Shown: piece after piece, positions 25,500 to 34,090 of the stretch
How positions within the stretch are numbered: the first letter of the stretch is position 1
How the letters are laid out: each line of letters opens with the position of its first letter
Assembly (NCBI GenBank): GCA_947379755.1
Contig: CANCOC010000027.1
Coordinates: 1-39,569, forward strand
From: Alcaligenaceae bacterium
GTDB taxonomy: Bacteria; Pseudomonadota; Gammaproteobacteria; Burkholderiales; Burkholderiaceae_B
DNA: 39,569 nt
Direction of reading: 5' to 3'
Program-made: the position numbers and the translations under genes
Notes under the pieces: generated by a model
The model's input: the letters and a program-made list of their open reading frames with translations, nothing else
The model's database searches: none
Told to the model about the DNA's origin: nothing

Positions 25500-26798
25500 T
25501 TATTTTTCCAGTGCGCCGTAGATCAGTGCGCTGAGGCGTTCCCGATATTCCTTGCGCATTTCGCCAGGTGTGGCGGCCATCATCACAACGACCATTTTTT
25601 CCTTGGGATCAGCCCAGAACGTTGTACCGTAGGCCCCATTCCAGGTGTAATCGCCAATGTTGCCATTGATCGCAGCAACCCCGCGCTCTTTCCTGACTGC
25701 CACGCTCAAGCCAAATCCATAACCGGCACGTCCAGCTTCTGTCGCCGTGATGTCGTTCTTGATGGCGGTCCCCAGATGATCCGCAGTCATGAATGCAACG
25801 GTTTGAGGACCCAGCACCCGTTTGCCGTCCAGTGTTCCACCATTGAGCAGCATCTGGCCAAACCTCAGGTAGTCGCCGGCGGTTCCGTAGGAGCAACCGC
25901 CACCACAATCGTATTTCAGTTGTGCAGTCAGGATCGCCATGGATTGAGGTTTGCCGGTCCGTGGATCGGTTGGCAACGGTTGGGCAAAACGTGACTCATT
26001 TTTGGCCGTCTTGGTAAAACCCGTGTCGACCATGCCAAGTTTGTTCCAGATGCGTTCGCGCATAACTTCACTCAGGGGCTTGCCAGTGATTTTTTCCTGA
26101 ATCAGACCAAGCACATCCAGGCCAAAGCCATAATTCCAGACTGTACCGGGTTCATGCAGGAGCGGTGCTGCCGCCAACTTATCCAGCACCTGAGGCCCTG
26201 TATATTCGATGGCCGAGGCAACGGATCCTTCTGGGAATTGTTTGTGAATGGCGGTCGCTCCACGACCACCATATGTCAGTCCACTCGTGTGTCGCATCAG
26301 GTCCTGCACGGTGATCGGATTTGTTGCAGCTGAAGTAGTGAGCGTGCCATCGGAGCCGAGATGCCCGACTTTCATGTCCTTAAACTGCGGAAACCATAGA
26401 GAGACTGGACTGTTGAGTGTAAGTTGACCGGCCTCATAAAACGTGAGTGCGCTGACGGCAGTCATGATTTTGGTCATTGAGGCTAATTCAAAAATCGTAT
26501 CTTTTGTCATTGCCACATTGGCAGCTTTGTTGCGAAAGCCATACGCTTCGTAGATCACCAGTTTGCCGTTTTTTGCGACGGCCAGAACTGCACCCGGCAT
26601 CTGGTTGTTGGCAATCTCGTGCTTGAAAAACGCATCAATACGTTTGAGGCCTTCGGCAGTGAAGCCCTGCGACTGTGCGGTCGCAAGTGGCAGGGGAATC
26701 TGTGGTGTCGGTTGGGCCTGAACTGATGCGCACAGACCCGCTGCCAGCGCTGTCGTGAGCGTCCATACGCCGACGAAGCCATTCATCTTTTTATTCAT
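25500..26798 (-). CDS. serine hydrolase, class C beta-lactamase-like fold
   Basis: A 432-residue protein with a signal peptide (cleavage near ASVQA). The SxxK motif is SMTK in FELASMTKIM, and the second active-site Tyr is in WNYGFGLD. Penicillin-binding-protein-like esterases and D-aminopeptidases of this fold usually hydrolyse esters or peptides, and most are not true beta-lactamases. The ATG at 26798 is preferred over an in-frame TTG four codons earlier. It is divergent from the DCC gene. Confidence 0.88.
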   Translation of the reverse strand: MNKKMNGFVGVWTLTTALAAGLCASVQAQPTPQIPLPLATAQSQGFTAEGLKRIDAFFKHEIANNQMPGAVLAVAKNGKLVIYEAYGFRNKAANVAMTKDTIFELASMTKIMTAVSALTFYEAGQLTLNSPVSLWFPQFKDMKVGHLGSDGTLTTSAATNPITVQDLMRHTSGLTYGGRGATAIHKQFPEGSVASAIEYTGPQVLDKLAAAPLLHEPGTVWNYGFGLDVLGLIQEKITGKPLSEVMRERIWNKLGMVDTGFTKTAKNESRFAQPLPTDPRTGKPQSMAILTAQLKYDCGGGCSYGTAGDYLRFGQMLLNGGTLDGKRVLGPQTVAFMTADHLGTAIKNDITATEAGRAGYGFGLSVAVRKERGVAAINGNIGDYTWNGAYGTTFWADPKEKMVVVMMAATPGEMRKEYRERLSALIYGALEK

Positions 26799-26944
26799 GA
26801 TGTCTCTCAAATGTTGTTGTAATTGATTGTTGCGTAATATCTTAAACCGTAAAGCCTTTTCATTTGCCCGGCAAGGTAAGATGTAGCTATTGTCAGGATT
26901 CAGGCATATTTAAGTATTTTCACCATTTCATTGTTGGTGGCTGT

Positions 26945-27334
26945 ATGAGTAATCAGAATCAAGCGATGGTCAACAATACGCATCCTGTCACGGTCTATTT
27001 TGATGGGTCCTGTCCGTTATGCCGTCGGGAGATAGGGTTTTACCAGCGCTGCAGCGGCGCCTCGGATATAGTCTGGCAAGATGTCAGTGAGAGTGCGCAG
27101 GGTCAGCCCGCCGAGGATTTGACCTGTCGTCAGGCAATGGCAAGATTCCATGTCCGCGATACTCAGGGATCGTTAACAAGCGGTGCGGCCGCCTTTGTGC
27201 AATTGTGGCTCGCATTAAAGAATTGGCGCTGGCTCGGCAAGCTTTGCAGCGGGCCCCTGATGCTTCGTGCACTTGAGCATGGTTATGTTTTCTTTTTACG
27301 TTGGCGTCCGGCATTGCAACGCCGTTTGAAATAA
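26945..27334 (+). CDS. thiol-disulfide oxidoreductase DCC family protein (DUF393)
   Basis: A 129-residue protein with the DCC signature near the N-terminus (YFDGSCPLC, giving D-x-x-C-x-x-C) and a C-terminal hydrophobic helix region. Family members are predicted thiol-disulfide oxidoreductases of unknown partner. The start MSNQNQ is preferred to the longer frame at 26864, which adds residues not seen in the family. It ends 35 nt before folE and may be the first gene of the folE-BLUF unit. Confidence 0.87.
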   Translation: MSNQNQAMVNNTHPVTVYFDGSCPLCRREIGFYQRCSGASDIVWQDVSESAQGQPAEDLTCRQAMARFHVRDTQGSLTSGAAAFVQLWLALKNWRWLGKLCSGPLMLRALEHGYVFFLRWRPALQRRLK

Positions 27335-27369
27335 GTCATCCACATTTTTCAAGTTTGATTAAACACAAT

Positions 27370-28071
27370 ATGAACGATTCAGATCAAGACAAAGGCACTC
27401 CCGTTTCGCTCGTGATTCGAAAGCGGCTGCAGGATGCGCGTAAACGCTTCCACGCGAATGACAATATTTCGGATTTTATTGAGCCAGGCGAGTTAGAGTT
27501 ATTGCTCGATGAAGTCGAATCAAAAATGAAAGGCGTGCTCGAAAGTCTGGTGATCGATACGGTCTCTGACCACAACACCAATGACACCGCCCGACGTGTA
27601 GCCAAGATGTACCTGAAAGAAGTCTTTGGCGGTCGCTACGCGGTTCAGCCCAAAATCACAGAGTTCCCTAACGTTGAACACCTCAGCGAGCTGATGATTG
27701 TCGGCCCTGTTACGGTGCGCAGCGCCTGCAGCCACCATTTTTGTCCGGTGATTGGCAAGGTTTGGATTGGCATCATGCCCAATGAACATACAAACGTGAT
27801 TGGCTTGTCAAAATACGTTCGCCTGGCTGAATGGATCATGAGTCGTCCACAAATTCAGGAAGAGGCTGTTGTACAACTGGCTGACCTCATCCAGGAAAAA
27901 ACACAGCCGGACGGTCTTGCCGTCGTCATGAGCGCGACACACTTTTGCATGTCCTGGCGCGGGGTCAAGGATCCCGATAGCCGCATGATTAATTCTGTCA
28001 TGCGTGGTGCATTTTTGAAAGACGCTAATTTGCGTCGTGAATTTCTGTCTCTAATTCCACGAGAGGTTTGA
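27370..28071 (+). CDS. folE: GTP cyclohydrolase I, divergent FolE
   Basis: A 233-residue enzyme making dihydroneopterin triphosphate from GTP, the first step of folate and pterin synthesis. Zinc and catalytic residues are present: Cys-x-His-His in CSHHFCPV, and His-Phe-Cys in THFCMSWRG. Triphosphate-binding Ser, Lys and Arg lie in GLSKYVRLA. It differs from housekeeping FolE in reading CSHHFCPV instead of the usual CEHH(L)xPF, and its C-terminus reads MINSVMRGAF rather than the usual Thr-rich stretch. It is thus probably a second, pathway-specific copy. No good ribosome site precedes the ATG. BLUF follows after 2 nt. Confidence 0.9.
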   Translation: MNDSDQDKGTPVSLVIRKRLQDARKRFHANDNISDFIEPGELELLLDEVESKMKGVLESLVIDTVSDHNTNDTARRVAKMYLKEVFGGRYAVQPKITEFPNVEHLSELMIVGPVTVRSACSHHFCPVIGKVWIGIMPNEHTNVIGLSKYVRLAEWIMSRPQIQEEAVVQLADLIQEKTQPDGLAVVMSATHFCMSWRGVKDPDSRMINSVMRGAFLKDANLRREFLSLIPREV

Positions 28072-28073
28072 TC

Positions 28074-28499
28074 ATGCTGGTACGTTTACTTTATGTCAGT
28101 CGCGCACTGGATCCGAATGATCAGGTGGCAACCCAGTCTATTCTTGAAAGTGCCCGTGAACACAATGTGGTCAATGGCATTACTGGGATACTGTGCTACG
28201 GCGGTGGTATCTATCTTCAGGCGATAGAGGGTGGTCGGCAAAAGATTAATGAACTCTATGGTCACATTGTCCGTGATCCCCGCCACAAAGAGGTCGAACT
28301 CTTGCATTACGAGGAAATCACCGAACGCCGGTTCGGTGGCTGGACGATGGGTCAGGTGAATTTATCCAAACTCAACACGTCTATAGTGCTCAAGTACTCC
28401 GAAAAAGCCGAACTGGATCCTTATTCTGTCTCAGGTTACGTGTCGATGGCCCTGCTTGAAGAACTGATGCTGACGGCATCCATTATGGGACGTGCCTGA
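28074..28499 (+). CDS. short BLUF-domain blue-light photoreceptor
   Basis: A 141-residue stand-alone BLUF protein that binds FAD. The light-switch residues are all present at the spacing of Rhodobacter AppA: Tyr7, Asn31, Gln49, Trp90 and Met92. A C-terminal helical extension of about 45 residues follows and has no output domain. It should therefore act through a separate partner, possibly by binding a regulator. The start is the ATG with GAGAGG upstream, inside the end of folE, suggesting coupling. The neighbours are pterin synthesis and photolyase genes. Confidence 0.94.
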   Translation: MLVRLLYVSRALDPNDQVATQSILESAREHNVVNGITGILCYGGGIYLQAIEGGRQKINELYGHIVRDPRHKEVELLHYEEITERRFGGWTMGQVNLSKLNTSIVLKYSEKAELDPYSVSGYVSMALLEELMLTASIMGRA

Positions 28500-28563
28500 A
28501 ACACTTTACGGTGCCTTGCCTGTTGCCATATCCCTTCGTACCCTTGAACGTTAAATATAAAAA

Positions 28564-29754
28564 ATGAATTCTCACGATCACTCACTTGCAGTGCGGTTGT
28601 TGTTGAATGTCGGGCATGGGCTGGATCATATGTTTCTGCTCATATTTGCCGCTGCGGTGGGTGTGATTGCAAGTGACTTTGGCTTGCAGAGCTGGGAAGA
28701 TCTTATGCCCTATGGTGTAGGGGCGTTTGTCATGTTTGGCTTAGGTTCGATTCCATCCGGACGTTTGGGTGATCTGTGGGGCAGGCGCCGGATGATGGTC
28801 GTTTTTTTTGTGGGCATCGGCGTCTCGACACTGCTTGTCTCAATGGCGCAAAGTGCCTGGCAGCTGGCCGTCGCGTTAACGCTTGTAGGGACCTTTGCTT
28901 CGATCTATCATCCGGTCGGTATTCCGCTGCTTGTTCAAAAGTCTGCGAATCCGGGGCTTGCGATTGGCGTGAACGGCTTGGCGGGCAACCTCGGCGTGGC
29001 ACTCGCTGCGATGCTGACGGGGTTTCTGATCCAGTGGTTTGGTTGGCGTGCCGCCTTCGCTGTGCCTGCGATCCTGTCTGTCATCTGTGGCGGGTGGTTT
29101 GCCTATATTTGTCCTGCAGAGACCGAAGCTCCAGCCAAAAGAAAAGCGGGTGTCAAAGTCGCCTTGTCGCCCGCAATGCTGGCGCGCGTGCTGGCAGTGA
29201 TGACAGTCAGCGCAGCCACAGGCAGTATCTTGTTCAATCTCACGACCAACGGTAATGGCCAGTTGATGGCCGAACGCTTTCAGGGGGTTGTGGATGATCC
29301 TGCAACGCTCGGTATGCTACTCGCAGTCATCTACACGGTTGCTTCGCTGATGCAAGTACTTGTGGGTAAGTTGCTTGACCACTTTGCAGTCAGACCCATA
29401 TTCCTGGGGATTGTATTGTTGCAGATCCCCTTGCTGCTCATGGCTTCATTTGCTCAGGGCTGGTGGTTGTTTGCAGCACTGCTGGGTGTGATGGTTTTTA
29501 TATTCGGCGCAGTCCCTTTTGTAGACATCATGATTGTGCGTTATGTCGATGATCGCTCCCGCTCACGCGTCGCGGGAATCCGGTTGGCTGTTTCACTCGG
29601 GATCAGTTCGTTTGCGGTATGGCTGCTCGGGCCTGCAGTCAAAGGCCTCGGTTTTGAAACCTTGCTCTGGGTGATGGCAGGTTGTGCAGGCTGTACTGCA
29701 ATCGTTGTGTTATTTTTGCCAACAGAATCTTCTCCTCCAAGGATCCCTACATGA
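28564..29754 (+). CDS. MFS transporter
   Basis: A 396-residue, 12-helix major facilitator. Motif A is seen as [13 protein letters not shown] between helices 2 and 3, and a charged central loop (AKRKAG) separates the halves. It is somewhat like the fosmidomycin-resistance group in its SIYHPVG segment. The substrate is unknown. Its ATGA overlap with the pterin dehydratase gene suggests a functional link with pterins. Confidence 0.87.
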   Translation: MNSHDHSLAVRLLLNVGHGLDHMFLLIFAAAVGVIASDFGLQSWEDLMPYGVGAFVMFGLGSIPSGRLGDLWGRRRMMVVFFVGIGVSTLLVSMAQSAWQLAVALTLVGTFASIYHPVGIPLLVQKSANPGLAIGVNGLAGNLGVALAAMLTGFLIQWFGWRAAFAVPAILSVICGGWFAYICPAETEAPAKRKAGVKVALSPAMLARVLAVMTVSAATGSILFNLTTNGNGQLMAERFQGVVDDPATLGMLLAVIYTVASLMQVLVGKLLDHFAVRPIFLGIVLLQIPLLLMASFAQGWWLFAALLGVMVFIFGAVPFVDIMIVRYVDDRSRSRVAGIRLAVSLGISSFAVWLLGPAVKGLGFETLLWVMAGCAGCTAIVVLFLPTESSPPRIPT

Positions 29755-30047
29755 GTACGGTCGCTAAACTTGAATACGCCGAGGCTCAGCCTTTGCTTGC
29801 TACGCTGCCAGAGTGGCAATACCAGAAAGACCGAGGTGGCTTGATCAAGCGGGATTTTAAATTTTCGAATTTCATCGAGGCCTTTGGCTTTATGTCACGT
29901 GTGGCATTGCTTGCCGAAAAGTCCGACCATCATCCTGAATGGTTCAATGTCTATAACCGTGTCTCGATCACACTGACTACACATGATGCACAAGGGCTAT
30001 CCATGCGCGATATCGAACTTGCCCGCTTGATTGACGATATCGCTTAA
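29751..30047 (+). CDS. phhB: 4a-hydroxytetrahydrobiopterin dehydratase (pterin-4a-carbinolamine dehydratase)
   Basis: A 98-residue protein, the normal length. The active-site motif E-K-S-D-H-H-P-E-W is followed by VYNRV and a TTHDA histidine, fitting the family pattern. It dehydrates 4a-carbinolamine pterins and so regenerates the oxidised dihydropterin. No aromatic amino acid hydroxylase gene is in the window, so a role in pterin-cofactor recycling or photolyase chromophore supply is considered (inference). Its ATG overlaps the MFS stop, with AAGGA upstream. Confidence 0.93.
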   Translation: MSTVAKLEYAEAQPLLATLPEWQYQKDRGGLIKRDFKFSNFIEAFGFMSRVALLAEKSDHHPEWFNVYNRVSITLTTHDAQGLSMRDIELARLIDDIA

Positions 30048-30095
30048 GGCTCTTTCACGATGCACTGGCTGTTGTGTGTGCCGGCTACCCAGAGT

Positions 30096-31625
30096 TTATA
30101 AGTCATTTAATCTGTTTCTTGTGATGTTAGCCTGATCTGTCAGTGCCTTGAATGATTCTGTATCCATCTTTTCAAGGGTGCGATAGACCATGCCAAGGCG
30201 GAAGTTTTTTGACAACTTTTCCTTGTGTCGTGCAAAAAAATCCCAGTACAAGGCGTTGAACGGACAGGCTTTTTCGCCTTCTCGCAGTTTTTTGTTGTAG
30301 TGACAGCCTTTGCAATAGTCGCTCATCCGGTCAATGTAGGCAGCACTCGAAACATAAGGCTTTGTCGCGAGCAGCCCACCATCCGCGTACTGGCTCATGC
30401 CAACCGTGTTGGGCAATTCAACCCATTCAAATGCATCGATATAGACCCCCAGATACCAGCGGTGAACTGCTGCCGGATCCAGCCCCGCGAGTAAAGAGAA
30501 ATTGCCGATAATCATCAATCTCTGAATGTGATGGGCGTAGGCATGTTCAAGAGATTGCCCGATCGCATGTGACATACAGCGCATGTTTGTCTGCCCGGTC
30601 CAGAACCATTCTGGCAGCGCATTCTGGTGTTCAAAGACATTATGGTTTTCGTAGCCCGGCATCTGGGCCCAGTAAATCCCGCGAACATATTCACGCCAGC
30701 CGATTATTTGCCGGATAAAACCTTCCGCAGTGGCAAGTGATACGCGTCCCTCCTGCCAGGCCCGCTCCGCGCGTTCAACGACTTCATGCGGGTTGAGCAT
30801 TTTGGTATTCAGTGCAAAAGAGATGAGCGCGTGAAACAAGCGCCAGCCTTTGATGCTCATGGCATCCTGATAGTTACCAAAATCGGGCAGAATCTGTTTA
30901 ATAAAGGTGTCGAGTTGTTTGAGCGCCTCAGCGCGATCAACAGGCCAGGCAAAGGACTGGGCTTGTGGATTGCCAAAGCTCTTGACGCCCGCTGCCTCAA
31001 TACTTTTCCAGAGTGCGCTGTGATCGTGCCGGCTGCGGCAATCCTCGGGCTCAGGTGGCGTACCCGTCCAGGCCTTGCGGTTTTCCTGGTCAAAATTCCA
31101 CTGGTCACCCATGGGTTTTTTAGCATCTTGCATCAGGACCCCGTGCCGGGTGCGGATCTGGCGATAAAAACGTTCCATCAACCATTGCTTCTGACCGACA
31201 AAAAGTTTGGCTGTTTCGAGCCGCTCGGTGTAGAAATGCTCGCTTGAAACCATTGCTGATTCAATTTGCAATGTTTGGGTAAATGTTTTGAGCTGTTCGT
31301 CGAGTCGCCATTCATCAGGCTCCTGATATTCAAAGCGCTGACACTGGTATTGCGCGATGAGTTGTTCAATGTTTGCTGTGAGAGACTGTTGATTGTCACT
31401 GTCATCGATTGCGATGTAATGCACGCGATGACCTCTGGTCTTGAGCGCACCAGCCAGTGCTCGCATCCCCGCAAAAACGCCAATGATCTTTTGCGCATGA
31501 TGCAGGACATAGTCCGTTTCCTGCCGAATTTCCATCAGGGTGTAAATGGTGTCGGGGGAGGGCGTGATCAACCAGCTATGTTCTGGATTCAGCTGGTCGC
31601 CGAGTATGAGTCTGAGAGTGGTCAT
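30096..31625 (-). CDS. FeS-BCP family photolyase/cryptochrome, (6-4) photolyase PhrB type
   Basis: A 509-residue protein of the iron-sulfur bacterial cryptochrome/photolyase group. The four [4Fe-4S] cysteines stand at 350, 438, 441 and 454, which I recall as the same numbers as in Agrobacterium PhrB. The N-terminus LRLILGDQLN is diagnostic. PhrB repairs (6-4) photoproducts using FAD and carries 6,7-dimethyl-8-ribityllumazine as antenna. The start MTTLRL is chosen because the longer frame upstream is an out-of-frame reading of the DUF2256 gene. It lies 7 nt after that gene. Confidence 0.94.
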   Translation of the reverse strand: MTTLRLILGDQLNPEHSWLITPSPDTIYTLMEIRQETDYVLHHAQKIIGVFAGMRALAGALKTRGHRVHYIAIDDSDNQQSLTANIEQLIAQYQCQRFEYQEPDEWRLDEQLKTFTQTLQIESAMVSSEHFYTERLETAKLFVGQKQWLMERFYRQIRTRHGVLMQDAKKPMGDQWNFDQENRKAWTGTPPEPEDCRSRHDHSALWKSIEAAGVKSFGNPQAQSFAWPVDRAEALKQLDTFIKQILPDFGNYQDAMSIKGWRLFHALISFALNTKMLNPHEVVERAERAWQEGRVSLATAEGFIRQIIGWREYVRGIYWAQMPGYENHNVFEHQNALPEWFWTGQTNMRCMSHAIGQSLEHAYAHHIQRLMIIGNFSLLAGLDPAAVHRWYLGVYIDAFEWVELPNTVGMSQYADGGLLATKPYVSSAAYIDRMSDYCKGCHYNKKLREGEKACPFNALYWDFFARHKEKLSKNFRLGMVYRTLEKMDTESFKALTDQANITRNRLNDL

Positions 31626-31632
31626 TAAGTGC

Positions 31633-31800
31633 CTAAGTTGTTGCCCTGGCCGATATGCGGCATTTGTCTGAACAGTATTTGACCTGATCCCAGTCGCGTG
31701 CCCATTTTTTGCGCCAGGTAAAGGGCCTGGAGCAATGCTGGCAGGGCTTGCTGGGTAACTGATTTTTTTTAAGGCCACGCATGGCGGAGTCGTTGCTCAT
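31633..31800 (-). CDS. DUF2256 family zinc-ribbon-like microprotein
   Basis: A 55-residue protein with four cysteines in two pairs (Cys20/Cys23 and Cys43/Cys47) around RPFTWRKKWARDWDQVKYC, the family core. I recognise DUF2256, often found beside FeS-BCP photolyase genes; its function is unknown. The ATG shares an A with the upstream photolyase stop (TGATG), and the next photolyase starts 7 nt downstream, so all three are surely one transcript. A nucleic-acid or protein-binding zinc ribbon is a reasonable inference. Confidence 0.88.
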   Translation of the reverse strand: MSNDSAMRGLKKNQLPSKPCQHCSRPFTWRKKWARDWDQVKYCSDKCRISARATT

Positions 31801-33338
31801 CAGAACTCAAACGACTGTTGCGGCGAAGGAAGCCCGGCAGCGCTACGCGCACTGCCCGTGCGAGGCAGTGTACGCTTGCGCGAGGCGTGTTTTTCTACGA
31901 CTGCGGCTTTTCCAGCCCTCACCTCTGATTGTGCACGCAGTGTGAATAGTTTTTTCTTTGCTGCCCGAGTCGCTTCGTCCAGATTCACGAGTGGTTGTGC
32001 AATATCCTGAGTGAGATGCAAGCCGTGCTGCGTGAGTAATGAGTCTGGCATACGCCAGGGCTCAAAAATCCAGGTGTCAGGCACTTTTTTTAAGGCTGGA
32101 ATCCAGCGACGCACAAAAACGCCTTGAGGGTCATGGTCGCGTGCCTGTTTGATCGGGTTGTAGATCCTTGGAATGTTGATCCCTGTTGTGCCTGATTGCA
32201 TCTGGATCTGGCTCCAGTGGATTCCAGGTTCATAGTCCAGGAATTGTCGTGCCAGCCAGTTGCCAATGGGTTTCCAGTGCAACCATAACGGATAGCCCGC
32301 TGTAGAAACCAGCATGGCACGCATTCTGAAGTTCAACCAGCCTGTTTCTCTGAGCATGGCCACGCATGCATCAATCAGCGGCCAGCCCGTGCGTCCTGAC
32401 ACAAGTGCCTCAAAGTGTTCTGCATTCCAGTCGTTTTCCCGCAAGCCGTCGTAGCCCCGGTGCAGGTTCTGATGTTCAAGTGCGGGCTCGCTTTCCAGTT
32501 TTTGAATAAAGTGGCAATGCCAGTACAGACGGCTGACAAACGCATTGAGCCCTTTGGAGCGCTGAGTGTCACCAGGATGCAGGCACGCGAGTTGTGCGGC
32601 TGTAGCTTGCACCACTTCACGCAAACTGAGGCAACCGTAGGCCAGGTAGGCTGAAATCCGCGAGCAGGCTGTGGGTGCAGAAAGTGGCGATGAAATTCCG
32701 CCCCGATACTGATTGCTGCGCGAAGTCAGAAAGCTTTCAAGTACGGTTAAGGCGTGTGTGCGGCCACCAGCTTGTCTGTTGGGTGGGTCGTATGGATCCA
32801 GGCCCAGCTCAGCAGGGCTGGGTGGCCTGGGTTCTTGCCAGGGCAGCGTCACGCCTTGAATTCTTGTGGGTGCATCGATCTGCGGCATGCTGACATGCGT
32901 ATCCCAATGATTTTTCCACAAATTGCGATCTTTGAGACGTCGCACCACGCCGAACTGTTGAAACTCGCACCACTTAACGTCTGTCGCCTTACACCACCGT
33001 GCGATGTCAAGGTCGCGCTGATAACTCAGTCCATTTCCTGTTTCTTCGTGCGAGTACAGACGGTGAAAAGGTTGCAGAGAATGAAGCCGTTGCAGGACCT
33101 CACTGGCCTGTCCTGTTACTACATACAGGATTGCACCACATCGCTTGATGGCGAGATAGAGTTCTCGCAGACTTTCAAGAATGAACTGGTAGTGCTGGGC
33201 GGCGGCATCCGGCGCCGACCACAGTTTGGGTTCTATCACATACAGGCACAGGACAGGGCCAGACTTGAGGGCGGCGTTCAGCGCTGCATGATCGTGCAAG
33301 CGTAAATCACGTTTGAACCACACTACGCTGTAAGACAT
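31800..33338 (-). CDS. FAD-binding DNA photolyase/cryptochrome family protein
   Basis: A 512-residue protein. The N-terminal Rossmann photolyase domain begins SYSVVWFKRDLRLHDH. The C-terminal FAD-binding domain includes the segment IHWSQIQMQSGTTGINIPRIYNP. It resembles the CPD-photolyase group in which that segment replaces the W-x-x-G-T-G motif of E. coli PhrB. It probably repairs cyclobutane dimers using light, but a cryptochrome sensor role cannot be excluded. The basic C-terminal tail (about residues 465-512) is longer than in E. coli PhrB. The start MSYSVV is chosen over a 22-residue longer frame. Confidence 0.9.
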   Translation of the reverse strand: MSYSVVWFKRDLRLHDHAALNAALKSGPVLCLYVIEPKLWSAPDAAAQHYQFILESLRELYLAIKRCGAILYVVTGQASEVLQRLHSLQPFHRLYSHEETGNGLSYQRDLDIARWCKATDVKWCEFQQFGVVRRLKDRNLWKNHWDTHVSMPQIDAPTRIQGVTLPWQEPRPPSPAELGLDPYDPPNRQAGGRTHALTVLESFLTSRSNQYRGGISSPLSAPTACSRISAYLAYGCLSLREVVQATAAQLACLHPGDTQRSKGLNAFVSRLYWHCHFIQKLESEPALEHQNLHRGYDGLRENDWNAEHFEALVSGRTGWPLIDACVAMLRETGWLNFRMRAMLVSTAGYPLWLHWKPIGNWLARQFLDYEPGIHWSQIQMQSGTTGINIPRIYNPIKQARDHDPQGVFVRRWIPALKKVPDTWIFEPWRMPDSLLTQHGLHLTQDIAQPLVNLDEATRAAKKKLFTLRAQSEVRAGKAAVVEKHASRKRTLPRTGSARSAAGLPSPQQSFEF

Positions 33339-33356
33339 GAAAATGACCTGGAACAA

Positions 33357-33385
33357 AGTACTTAAAGCAAAATGCCTGGAGTCAA
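33357..33385 (-). promoter_or_regulatory. weak promoter-like pair upstream of the photolyase gene
   Basis: On the minus strand TTGACT (33385-33380) and AGTACT (33362-33357) are 17 nt apart in the 49-nt gap before the photolyase start. The -35 is good and the -10 poor. A dedicated, regulated promoter here would separate the photolyase set from the formate dehydrogenase operon. Confidence 0.25.
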
Positions 33386-33387
33386 TC

Positions 33388-33855
33388 TTAACAGCCGAGC
33401 TCACTCAGGCTGGGATGCTCGTCCGGACGTCTGCCAAGTGGCCAGTGAAACTTGCGCTCGGAGGCTGTGATATTGAGATCATTGATGCTTGCAAAACGAT
33501 TCATCATGAAACCCTGATCGTTGAACTCCCAGTTTTCATTACCATACGAGCGGTACCACTGACCCGCTTGATCATGCCACTCGTAGGCAAAACGCACGGC
33601 AATTCGATTGTGATGGAATGCCCACAACTCCTTAATCAGGCGATACTCCAGTTCCTTTGCCCATTTGGTCTCCAGGAATTCTTTGACTTGTTCGCGGCCA
33701 ATCGGGAACTGGGTACGGTTGCGCCAGTGCGTGTCCTCGGTATAGACGAGACTGACACGTGCTGGATCGCGGCTGTTCCAGGCGTCTTCGGCCATGCGAA
33801 CTTTCTGGGTGGCGGTCTCGTGGTTAAAAGGCGGGAGGGGTGGTTTGGTTTCCAT
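33388..33855 (-). CDS. DUF1348 / nuclear transport factor 2 (SnoaL-like) family protein
   Basis: A 155-residue cone-shaped fold protein. Typical features are [11 protein letters not shown] at the N-terminus, [28 protein letters not shown] and SYGNENWEF. The function of DUF1348 is not established. AAAGGAA precedes the ATG. It starts 10 nt after fdsD and ends 49 nt before the photolyase gene, so it bridges the formate dehydrogenase and photolyase sets on one strand. Confidence 0.9.
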   Translation of the reverse strand: METKPPLPPFNHETATQKVRMAEDAWNSRDPARVSLVYTEDTHWRNRTQFPIGREQVKEFLETKWAKELEYRLIKELWAFHHNRIAVRFAYEWHDQAGQWYRSYGNENWEFNDQGFMMNRFASINDLNITASERKFHWPLGRRPDEHPSLSELGC

Positions 33856-33865
33856 CTTGATTCCT

Positions 33866-34090
33866 TTATACCCAGCTTTCCATATTGTTTGTTAACGCTT
33901 CGAGCACAAAGGGATGCAACGCACCACCACCGGTGCTTTCGATGTGGGCGACTAGCGCTTTGCGCATGCGTGGATCCCAGAATTTGCGGATGTGATCAGC
34001 AAGGCCGTGCTGGGCCTCGGCACGATCAGGCATTGCCTGAAAGAAGTCACCCATGCGATTGGCCATGTGTACGAGATTATCGATATCCAT
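33866..34090 (-). CDS. fdsD: formate dehydrogenase delta subunit
   Basis: A 74-residue protein beginning [17 protein letters not shown], with the family [12 protein letters not shown] motif. The small delta subunit associates with the soluble NAD-dependent molybdenum formate dehydrogenase and may help cofactor insertion. The start overlaps fdhD by 14 nt, which supports the short start over the frame to 34192. Confidence 0.93.
   Translation of the reverse strand: MDIDNLVHMANRMGDFFQAMPDRAEAQHGLADHIRKFWDPRMRKALVAHIESTGGGALHPFVLEALTNNMESWV

Noticed and set aside
25500-26798. Antibiotic-resistance beta-lactamase
   Set aside because: The SxxK and Tyr motifs show the fold only; the overall pattern fits generic esterase/D-aminopeptidase relatives, so no resistance claim is made.
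30096-31778. Longer photolyase reading frame with 51 extra N-terminal residues
   Set aside because: The extra part is an out-of-frame reading of the DUF2256 gene; the family N-terminus begins at 31625.
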